Shown piece after piece: positions 23,417-35,400 of a stretch of 64,000 bases of DNA (position 1 is its first letter; every line of letters starts with the position of its first letter). The notes under the pieces are model-generated. The model ran no database searches. It was not told the origin of the DNA and saw only the letters and a program-made list of their open reading frames with translations. The DNA comes from Nelumbo lutea (Eukaryota; Streptophyta; Magnoliopsida; Proteales; Nelumbonaceae). The DNA is taken from positions 30,206,193-30,270,192 of the forward strand of contig JAKGHH010000005.1 of NCBI GenBank assembly GCA_022828595.1, given 5' to 3'. The position numbers were made by a program, and so were the translations under genes.

Positions 23417-26400
23417 CTAGGAGGAAGGAGCCTCGTTAGCAGCAGCTTCAAATGTCTCTCCAGCAACAAGTTCAGGGACCTCGTCATCATCTTCCTGTGC
23501 TGCAACTGCACCCGGTGCCTGCTTTTGAAACTGCTCCGCAAGCCGCCTCAGATTGTCCAAGTTATCTGGCCCTGTAAATTATACGAGAAACCATCAAAAG
23601 GGCAAATTCAAACGAGCACAAGGTGAAGACATTAAACCTTTCCCCAGAATGTAAATATCTAACACCAATATAAACAGCACAGTTAATAAACTAGGAAACC
23701 AAACCATGATTTGAATCTAAAGTTCTCCAAAAAAATGTTGGCATTAGGAAATTTAAACATGCATATTCTGCAGTTAGTCATTAAATGCATATAGAGAAAT
23801 GATTTACACTGTTTTTAATCCATATCCACCATGTATATACTTCAAACAACAGAGTTTGCAACTTGTACAAAGAAGCCATGGATGATAATTTAAGTTCAAC
23901 TTGAAAATTCATTTAATTCACATATAATGGTTCTTTAGCATATATATAATGAAAAATAAACTCAATACAGTTGCTAAAAGCCTAAGTAACCTAAATAAAT
24001 TATTTTCTAGCAAAGACTCCAAACAGAAGTCTCTTGAAAAAAATTAAAAGAAACAAGGAAACAAAGTAAAGAACATATCTTGATAGAACTCAACATATTT
24101 GTATTTGACTCTTACAAAAAGTGATTTTTTTTGCAAAAAAATAAAAACTAGGATTCAGATATATGATTTCAAACCTACACCCTTGGAATAAATGGTTTAA
24201 AATGTGAATGGAAAAATAAACACAAGTCCCTCACTTTCCCTAATAAAGAAATCTGGAACGGATTGGTCCCTCCCAAAGAGAGGGATTTCTGTTGGGAAGC
24301 ATACCACATGAAGATTAATAATGCGAGACCCTACAAAGGAAGAGGCCTGGTTGGCAACCATTTCTGAATCAAATATGGGAGAAAACCAGTATGAGGAAAT
24401 TTATTGACTTCATTAATTCCTTCCTCTTGAGAGATTTTCCTCTAGGACGACCTAGGTTCACTATGTCTTATCTCCAAGCAAATCCTATTTGTTCTTAACT
24501 GGACAGGTTTATGGTTTCCCCAGATTGGGAAGATCATTGGAGAGGTCTTTTTGGGAAGGACATTACCCAAAGTTACCTCAGACCATTGGCTCATCTGCAT
24601 CTTCCAGTGGAGTACCTTGGGGGGCCTACACCTTTTAGGTTTGAGAACATGTGGCTGACCCACCCAGACTTCAAGGATAATGTGAAAGATTTGGGGAATC
24701 AACAGAGGTAGTTGCCCAAGTGGGAAAGGCAAAGATTCTTGAGGAAATTTCAATACTTGAAGGAGGAAATTAAAGAATGGAATAGTCACTTTTGGGAGAT
24801 TCGAGGAAAAGAAAGCCAGCTTAATTTCACAGATTGAGGATTTAGATAGGAAGGAGGGGGAGAGCTCCATCGAAGGTGGAGAGAGAGATCTAAGATGCAA
24901 GTTGAAGGAGTAGGAGGAAACATTACTAAGGGAGGGAATAAGTTGCAAGCAAAAATATAGAGATGAGTGGATTAAGAAGGGGATGGTAACACTAGATTCT
25001 TTCATGCTATTGCTAATAAGTTACAAATTACATCCCAGTCCTGGACAACCCCACTCAAGATGGTCCTTGGACACCTCCACTCTAGACAACATGTTAGCCA
25101 AAGACTTGAAACTTCCAGGAATCCAAGTGAATGAGGTATTCAAGGGACCCCCCAGGGACAGTGCCTGTCTTACCAAAGGCCTCATCCTCCAAGGGATTTC
25201 TTCTCTGTTCTTTACCCAAGAAATAACTGTTTAGCAATCCTTCAATGTCCACTTCTTTCCACCCCTTTATCTTTATCAATACCAACCCTTGAATTGCTAC
25301 GAACATTTCAGCCCCCCGAGATAGATCCCATGTCCAACTGGACCTAAGAAACTAAGAAGAATACTTTTCAGCCCCCCGAGACAGATCCCATATCCAACTG
25401 GACCTGATAAACTAAGAAGAATACTACCACTTTCATCTCTCACAACAGCCCTAACTCCTAACTCTCCCAGACAGCACCCATCAAAGTTCAATTTCAGCCT
25501 TCCAACTGTTGGGGGAAACCACTCAGCCAGTCTTGGTGGTCGTTCATTGAAACACCTATGAATTCATCACAAACTGAAACCCAATGAGACACCCTAATCA
25601 ACAGAAGTTCGCATACCATCCTCCAGTCTCCTATATTTTTCTCCAATATTCCTGCATTCCTCTCACACCACCAACCCCAAAGAACGACCCCTCTTAACCA
25701 CTGCCATAAAATTTTTTGCCTCATAGTAAATCTCAACTAGCATGGGTTGAAAAGGTCATCCAACTCAGCCAGGGCCTTCCAAGAAAAACAAACACTGACA
25801 AACAAAGGAAGCAAAGGAACAGTGAAGTGAAAGGTTGTTGGTATTCTCCCCACTCTTCAAGCAAAGGATACAAACATGAGGTCAAATCAGTGTTTTAAAA
25901 GCGAAAGGCGCAAAAAAGGCACAAGGGCCATTTTGCACCTGAGGCACAAGGCAAGGCGCATACCTTTTTGAGGCAAGTAGAACAATTTAAAAAAAAAGCC
26001 AACAAAATTCATAGAAAATGCAAAAAAAAATATAAAACATAATATTAATTAAAATATAAACTTAAATTTTAAAATAAATGTTTTAAAAAACATATTATCT
26101 AAAATTAAAATACATAAACATAATATGTAAAGCATATTCAAATGAGAATTTAAAAATGAAATCAAAAGTATAAAACATTTTCAAGCATATAAAACCCACA
26201 ATCTCTTTTTTTCTCAATTACATCAAGTAGCTAACGTGACATATTACATTCCTAATTCTACGAACCGCCTTTATGCCACGCCCTTCGAGGCAAGCCCAAA
26301 CAAGTCAAAAAAAGAAGCCCCTGGCCCAGTCGCTAGACTCAAAAAAAAAAAAGGAAAAAGCGTCAAATTTTCAAACGGTGCACGCTTGGGCTAAGGTGTG

Positions 26401-29400
26401 CCTTTTGAATGGGTTGCGCCTAGGACCTGGTCAAGGCACCTACCCTAAAATGCGCCCTGCCTGTGCGCCTAGGCACGCCTTTTTAAATCACTGAGTGAAA
26501 AGAGCCAATTCTTTTGATTACATTGGAGTCTTTCATAGGTATTGATGGCCAAAATAGACACTTCCCAACGGAAAACCTTAACATTAGGGGGAATTGGACC
26601 ACTCCAAACTTTAAGATTAATTTTGAAAAGAGTTGTGTGGTGGAATTGAATATGGATGAGGAAGAGTTGGCTGAAGTAGCAGGGGTCTTAGACTCTTAAG
26701 TGATTCTACCACTAGTTCACCATTGTAACACCTAGGTATGCTCTTAGGAGCCAACCCATAGGAAGGAAGATTTTGGTGTCCAATTGAAGAAATTTGTGAA
26801 AAGAAATTATCAATTTGGAAGAAAAACTATGTTTCTTCTGGAGGTTGAATTACTTTGATAAAGTCTACATTAGCGAACATGCCAGTGTACTTCCTTTTTA
26901 AGATGCCACAAAGGGAGGTGTTCAAAGTAGGTATGCTCTTAGGAGCCAACCCATAGGAAGGAAGATTTTGGTGTCCAATTGAAGAAATTTGTGGAAAGAA
27001 ATTATCAATTTGGAAGAAAAACTATGTTTCTTCTGGAGGTTGAATTACTTTGTTAAAGTCTACATTAGCGAACATGCCAGTGTACTTCCTTTTTAAGATG
27101 CCACAAAGGGAAGTGTTCAAAGTAGAGAAGATTATGAGGGACTTCTTATGGGAGCCCGATGAAGGTATAAAGGATCATCTAGTTAAATAGGAACCAGTGT
27201 GTACAAGCAAGGAACATGCAAGTTAGAGAATAAGTAACGTATGGAATAAAAATGAAGCTTTGTTGGCTAAATGGCTGTGGAGATGGCCTCTAGGAAGGGA
27301 GAGACTATGCCATAATGTTGTAAGAAGTATTCAAGGGCACACAAAGTAATGGTTAGGATGCTGGTATTTCTCAGCAGGCCACTTTGAAAACTCTGTGGAT
27401 TGCTATAAATGCCATTCTTCCCAGTTCCTAAGCCTCATCAGGCATGGCATGTGTATTTGAGATAGGGTTTTGTTTTGGGAGGATCATGTGAATTGGTAAC
27501 TCCACCCTCAAGGACCTTTTCACTTCATCGTACTCCTTTTCTCTCATCAAAAATGAACTCATTTAGAGGTTTGTAGTTTTCTCACAGTCTTTTGATTTTA
27601 GTTTGAATTTGGGTTTTAGAAGAGACTTGAGAAACTTTGAGGTTGGCAAGGCAGCATTAAACCACAAAATTCTTGATTCTGTTTATTTGGATCCTTCTAA
27701 ACTTGATGCTTGAATCTAGACTCCTAACCCTCTATGACTGTTTTCTTGTGCTTCTTTTTCCTCTTAGGAAATTAAACACTTTGGACAATCTGCAAAATAG
27801 AAGACCTGGTATTAATATTTCCCCAAACTGTCCTTTGCAAAGCTAAAGGAGAAAGTTGTTATCACCTACTAATCTTCTACCCTTTGGTTATAGGACTTTG
27901 GGAAAAGCTTTTTGGTTTTTTTGGTTTCAACTCTAAATTTTTTAATGATAAAAGAGAAGGACGAGTCTACTGCATGGGATTGTTTACTTAACATGGCTAT
28001 TAATTAGGATAAAGCATTGGACCTTTTCTCATAATTCTCTTATGCAGACATTTGGTGGAATAGAAATTGATTGCAAAAAGTTCTACTATTAAGAACAAGC
28101 CTGTTGTGGATTGGAAACCCTGTGAAGAAGTTTTTATCAAGCTAAAGTTTAATGGTAACAGCCTAAGTAATCCTGGACCTTCTGGTATAGGAGAAATCTT
28201 CAGAAATGCAGAGAATCAGATAATGGCCTTATTCTCTGGTCCTATTGGAGTGAGGATGCTGTGAGTGCAGTGGTCCAAGCAGTTTTACAGGGAGTACAGG
28301 TCACTGGAGAACAGAGTGATGGGACTTGGGAGATTGCTGGTTGAAGGTGATTCTAAATTGGTAATCAGACAACTGAAGGAACTGGAGACTGTAGCTAGGT
28401 CCTTTAAAGGTAAGAGTTCAATGGAAAGGATATCAAATTTAAAGTACAAAGTGTTACTGAAAAGGGAACAAAAAAGGACACCTATCAAAAATGGGACATT
28501 CAAACACTGATCCAATTGTCCAAAACCTTCTCTTTCTTTGCAGTAAGTTAAAAGATATAAGAAAGAGTGGCTCCACAAACTATATGCTTAAGCGATATAT
28601 GGGAGGTTAGTTTATATTGAAGCCTCAAATCTTTTATACATATAAGTTTACAAGATTTTGCATACTACAACCAACAATGCAAGAACATGGTTCTCATTTT
28701 AGATCAAGCTTGAAGCCCTAGTACAAGAGGAACCACATTTTAGATTTTACATCCAAATAATTGAGTAGGAAACACACCAAGGATCCCGACTGCATTGACA
28801 ACAGAATCAGATGAATTATACTCAAGAGAAGAAAGAAAAAAAATGATCTCATTTGCTTTTATTTTATATCAATAAAAATACATTTTCTATTTGAATTGTT
28901 GTCTTTCACATTCCATGCACAAAACCGGTCAATGGTGTCATTTCTCGATACTTATAACTTGTGCAAATTAATCAAACTTCTAAAATGCACGATCCTTTTT
29001 ACAATAATTTGTTAGAACACAAAAACGTACATATTTAAAAAAGCTCAGTAATACTCTAAAAGAGTTAATGCTTTATACGATAGAAGGTTCCAGGCAGTGC
29101 CAATGTCATACAGGTATCTATCCTGTCACACACTGGAATGGTGGTGTTCAGTATCTGGATGTCAAAGAGTAGAACTATGAAAGATTGTAATCGAATGTTA
29201 TCAATCAAATAATAGAACCTTTCAATACAGTCATGGCATAAAGAACATTGGACAAATAACACATGAATTTGGAATACAAAGATAAAAAAGGCACATACCC
29301 AATTGGTTGATGATCCCTGGGAGAATATCTTGCAATTCTGTAAAAGAAAAGATGAAATTATAACTCCTGTAACTATATAAAATAAACAGAGAACAAATAA

Positions 29401-32400
29401 TGGCTTGCCCGAAAGTAAGGATGATGGTCTCTCCCCACACTGACAGAAGGAGAAATAATAAACTTAAGAAGTCGTAGCCAACAGAAAGAAGTATTACAGC
29501 CATTTTATTGTACAAGCAGATCATATTTTGGAATTAAGTGAATAATAGAAAAAGACAAAATCCCCATTAAATATTTATGCATACCATTGGGAAAGCAGAT
29601 CATATCTTGCTCAATTTAGGATCCAGTGTTAGAACAGGCGGATATAAAACAGGTATCTGGGTAGACATTTTTTTACCTGTCTAAAGGGGTTAAGCTAACA
29701 AGCACTCTAGCAAATACCTTTCTCTTACCTGTATAAAGGAGGTAACCTCACTTTAATCACAAGCACCTTAGCTAACCATCCAATTTCCTCTTCCCAATAC
29801 TGGCCAAAGGTGGGTAAAAAGCTCAGCTTGAAAAGAGGACCCAAGTGTTCCCTAGCTTATTAAAGTTAGGTGTGCTTTCCAAAATCTGCTGTCGGTTGGG
29901 AACTAGGACATTCCAAGCAGTGAATCAGGCTCCAGTTGGAAAGGGAATCAAGTTAAGCTTACCTAAAAGCTGACCTTGGAAAGGGAATAAAAAAAGTCCA
30001 AGTTCAGATCTAGTCGGGGAGGATGGTGTCCAAATTCAGACAAACAACATTGGTTGCTCATCTTGGAAGAGTATTGAAAAAGTTATTAATGATTCTACTG
30101 CTGAGGTGAAATTCAAAGTGGGGAGGGATTCCAGAGTTAAAATTCTGGAATGATGTTTGATAATGGGATCAGCCTGTTGCAGCTCTGTTTTCAAAATGTG
30201 TTTGCAGCGGCTGCCAATTAGGAGGCATCAATTGATCAGTGCTACAAAGGTCTGCTCATAGAGCACTCTGGGTACCCAAATTTCGCAGAAACCTTCAAGG
30301 CTGGAAGCTGGAGAAGGTCAGCAACCTGCAACATTATGATGACAACAGACAGCATCTAGATATGGGAGCACAGTGGATGTTTCACGATCAGGAGGCAGAT
30401 TATAGAACCTAAACACCCTCATTTCCCAAATAGAATTGAATGGAAAGCAAATGTACCAGTGTTTTAAAAGCGCAAGGCGCAAAAAAGGCGCACGCCTTTT
30501 TGAGGCAAGGCGCACAATTTAAAAAAGGAATGCAAAAATTCGAAAAGAATGCAAAAAAAATTCAAAAAATTATAAAACATAATATTAGTAAAAATATTAA
30601 CTTAAGTTTTAAAAAACCTATTATCTAAAATTAAATGCATAAATATAATATGTAAAGCATATTCAAATGAGAATTTAAAAATGAAATCAAACATATAAAG
30701 CATTTTCAAGCATATAAAACCCACAATCTCTTTTTTTCTCAATTGCATCAAGTAGCTAATGTGATATATTAAATTCCTAATTCTACGAGCTGCCTTTGTG
30801 CCACGCCCCTCGAGGCAAGCCCAAACAAGTTTCGCTAGCTCACCGATACTTCAAGAACCCCCTATTTGGTAATGTTGTTCATTCATTCATCTTAATAAAA
30901 TATCTTCTTAAAAGCAATTTAAACTATAAAATTATTATTTTTGTGTGAACTCTAAGATATCAAGACCGTAACATGGACTTGTTTGGGCTGGCCTCGAGGG
31001 GTGTGGCACGGGGTCCGGGGGTGGAGCCCCCAGCCCAGCGGCCAGACTCAAAAATGAGGAAAAAGTGGCAAATTTTAAAAAGGCGCACGCCTGGGGCTAA
31101 GACGCACCAGGAGTGTGCCTTTTGAATGGGATGCGCCTAGGACCTGGGCGAGGCGCCTACCCTAAAATGCGCCTTGCTTGAGCACCTAGGCGCACCTTTT
31201 AAATCACTGAAATGTACCATAAAAACTCTCCTTGGTGTGGACTGCAGCATTAGTCAAATGACTCACCAAGGATAAGCTAAAAAAGAGGGGCATGGAAATC
31301 AACACAAAGGCAGTGAGTTCTGTAATTGTGAGCTTGAATCAGGTGACCATCTGCTTCTACATTGGTGGGACAGTAATAGATCCTGGTGGCATTTTCCAAG
31401 TGCTATCAAGTTGTGCCGGTGTTTTCAGCACACAATATCGGAGGCTCTCTTCCATTGGAAAGTTGGTTTCTTGAAGAAAGGCAGGCCTCCATGGAAGGCC
31501 ATTCTCACTGGTATAACTTAGTCCATTTAGATGACTGCAATGCAATGTTCCACAGATACTCCCTCAAGAAGATGAATTGATGAGGAACAATTTTAAGAGA
31601 TTGATATTTTTTGGATGATTGCGGTTCTCCATGAGGGAGGAGTTTGCACATAACCTGGACCTTGTCTTGATAAATTAACCAGGGCCTAATTTAATAGATT
31701 GATATTTTTTTTCAAGAACATGTTAAGTTGCTTCCTTTTGTATAGGTCATCTAATACAACAACTCACTCTATAGGTGCGTTTGCCCAGTGAATCTTTTGT
31801 ACAAAGCCTTTTTAAAACGAATGGTGCCTGATCTTTCCAATATATATATATATATATCACATTAACCAGACATGACAAACAAACATAATTTTCAAGGTAC
31901 AGTAACAAAATTAAACAACCTAAAATACTAAGCTTGACAGATTAATCCAAGAATGATCACCATTCTTGTGAAGCATTTCATGACATATTTGCACATACTG
32001 AGATTCAAAAAAGACAAAATGGCATTGTTCTAAATAAAGAGAGCAGTAAGGAATACTTTTTGTCTGAGGAGAGCCACTAACAACCCAAGTGTTGGCAGCA
32101 ATCGAGGCTTGAACTGAAATAGGAGAAAAGTGTATTAGAATGAGAAAGCATATAAAGTTGGCAATGGTTGATAAATGTTTTAAAGCCCTCTTCATGGTGG
32201 GATATTACCAATATTTTAAAAACCACAGAAGGCTTATGCCTTGAGTGGTATATCAAGGAATAGCTCAAGAAAAATGCCTTGAGGCCCATAATTGAAATGA
32301 TATAGGACATTCTTGAACATCAAGTATTACCTTTAGGGTTCAAAAACTGGATGACTATATCATCCTTAAAAATGTTGACTTCCTCGATAGCAGGGATAGC

Positions 32401-35400
32401 ATTCACCCCTAATCTTTTCAAGGTACTTTGAAGCCTTTTGTCATCTGTGGTTGTAGTCTTATGAATCGCCTTCTTTTTTCTGTAACCGAAAGCATAAAAC
32501 ATGGTACATATAACAAAAGCATAATACATGGTTCATGAACACAACAGATAACTTTAAAAACTAGATACAGGACTACAGAAGATACACCGATATTTGAAAA
32601 AACTAAACAGAAACCACAAGTTAAGAACAAAACAGAGATCAGTTTCGATTTCCAAGACAAATAATCAAATACCATAGAGCCTTCATAAGCCGAATTCACT
32701 TCCATCAATGACAGTCAACAAAAAATTGCAATAGATTTTAAAGAAAATATGTAAACTTCCGACTATGTAGCCAATTCTTGGAGAAGGTAGCTGGGAACAT
32801 AGTTGTCAAGGAGTCTAGGTGATTCTAGACAACACTGGGGCACCTACCAAGCAGGTTTGTAGGCAAAAACGTGATAAAAATTAAATAAAATAAAATTCCA
32901 AACCACAGTGAGTTCCCTAGCTTTATAACATTGAACATGCACATTAATTGAAAAAAGTATCAATTTTCTTTATTAAGAATATTAGATTTCCCTCTCATAA
33001 CATGGCAAAGCATCTTTTTTTATCAGCAACCCTGAGAATTTTATTTAAACTTAAAGAAAAAGAATACAACAAGAAGATGTTAGGAATAGAACCCTTTACA
33101 ACAAAAAGACCGACCACCCTTTTAATATTGAGGCTAGAACAAATGATGTCTATATATTACTTGCTTAGCTAATCCATCCGCCAAACCATTAGCAGATCTC
33201 CTAACCCATTTTACATGAATTTGCAATTGTCTTGACTATATACCCCTTCTTTTTCAACCAACCAATGACTAACCATAGCAAATCATCATATCTAGGACAA
33301 TAGTATTTCAAATATATTAGTTTAAATATTTTAGTATTAAAAACAGCAATTTAAATCAATCGGGGAAGGGGTAAATTAGGCTATGTAAATGGTGACATTA
33401 ATATGCCCACCAAGGAAGACCCTTCCTATGCCAAGTGGGTTCAAGAAAATTTTCCAGTTATGACTTGGCTTTGCAACCCAATGCAGCCTCATATCAGTAG
33501 AAACTATCAAACTATCCTGGGACAAAGACAACTAGGATAAATATGAAGGAAACTTACTCTCAGCCCCTTGATGTAGCAAGGGCCTATGAGCTGAAAACTG
33601 AAGTGGCAAATCTGAAACAGGAGAGAAACCTGTGTCGATGTACTTCTCAACTTTGAAGTGTCTATGGCATGAATTCGTTGCAGGGCTGAATGGGAAAGTC
33701 AAAAGGACGCAGCAAAGTCTAACAAATTAGTGGAAAGAAATAGGGTTTTTGAATTCGTTGCAGGGCTGAATTCTAAATATGATATTGTGAGACAGAAACT
33801 TCTCACTAGGGAAAGTGTTACCTTGTCTCATGCATATTCTTTGGTGCATAGTAAGGAGAGTAGAAGGAAAATTATTCTACAAAATTCCCAAATTGAATCA
33901 GCCTTAGTAGCTATGAAGCCGAAGCATTGTGGAGATAAGAAGAGAGAGGTAAGGAAGGAAGAAAAAAAAAAGAGGTGGTTTGTGACTATTGCAAAAAACC
34001 TAGACACACTAAAGAAACTTGTTGGAAGCTTAATCCTTAGTTGGCGCCTTCAAGAATTAAGAATAAGAAGGGAAATGCAAACGGTACCACTACTACAGAT
34101 GTTTCACCCTTTACTGGAACTAGATCTACTTCCTTGGATGCCTTGGCCGCAGCCAGGGCAGTCTTGACACAGTTGGAGAATGGAATTGGCATCACTGGAC
34201 CATCTCAAATTTCTCAATCGACCTCTGGTCCTTCTAACTCCACTTCAGCCTTTGCTCACTTAGGTACAATAGCTACTACTGCCTATCCTACCTTAACTCC
34301 AAATAACATTGATCTTTTTTGGATAGTAGATTCATGTGCCTCTAACCATATAACCAGTTTAGCCTCGCTGTTTTCTTCCTATCATTTGCCCTCTGGTAGA
34401 GACTAGAGACAAGGTCTCGATTGTTGATGGCTCTCTTGCTCTCTCTTGCTCCCTCTTGCTCCCCTCTCTAGCAAGGGAGACATTAAAAGTGTCTAATGCC
34501 CTTACTTTATCATCAACTTTACATGTGCCCAAACTTAGTACTAATCTACTTTTTGTTAGTAGCATTACTAAGAATCAAAGTTGTTAAGTGGATCTATTTC
34601 CTTGATCATTGTGCTCTCCAAGATCTAGTGACAAAAGGTAATTAGGACTGGCCATAAGGTGAATGGGATCTACTTTCTTGAGCATCCACCTAGAAGCAAT
34701 AAAGGGGTTGGAAAGTCTTTTTTCTCTCACTCTGTGACTCAGATTATGGTTTGGCATAAACGGTTAGGTCATTTATCTTTTGAGTCTTTAAGGAGTATTT
34801 CCTACTTTATTTGAATCAGTCCAAGTGTGAAAGTTGTGAGTTGACAAAACAGTGTAGATCAATCTATACTTATGAGTAATAAAAGAAGCATTATTCCTTT
34901 TGAAGTTATGCATACTAATATTTGGGGACCATATAATAACATTGCCATGGGGGGATACAAATATTTCTTGTTATTTGTTGATGATTATTCTCGTTTCTCT
35001 TGGGTTCATCTCATGTGTTCCCGTGATGAGATCCCTATTTTGACCCATGCCTTTCACCAAATGGTTTTCACTCAATTTGGGGTTAGAATCAAAGCTTTAA
35101 ATCTGATAATGTCAATGAGTACTTCACTAAATTGTAAGTCGTTGAACTTGTACTTCCTTGAATATAGGGTTATTCACTAGAGCAACTATCTTCATACCCC
35201 TCAACAAAATGGGGTAGCTGAGAAGAACAGCAGGCACATCCTTGAGGTTTCAAGAAGCATCACGTTAAATTCAAATGTCCCTATACATTTTGGGGGGATG
35301 GAATTCATACGGTTGTGTATATCAACAACTAAGCTCCTTCTCCTGTCCTTGGTATGAAAGCTCATTTCACTTTATTGTATCCCAAGAAAGACTTGTTTTG

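Noticed and set aside
24442..25005. 187-residue minus-strand open frame
   Set aside because: It is antisense to recognisable LINE endonuclease and linker coding DNA on the plus strand and shows no domain of its own.
32796..32870. Short hAT-like terminus ATAGTTGTCAAGGAGTCTAGG
   Set aside because: No partner terminus with a matching target duplication. The similar piece near 40319 is too short to define an element.
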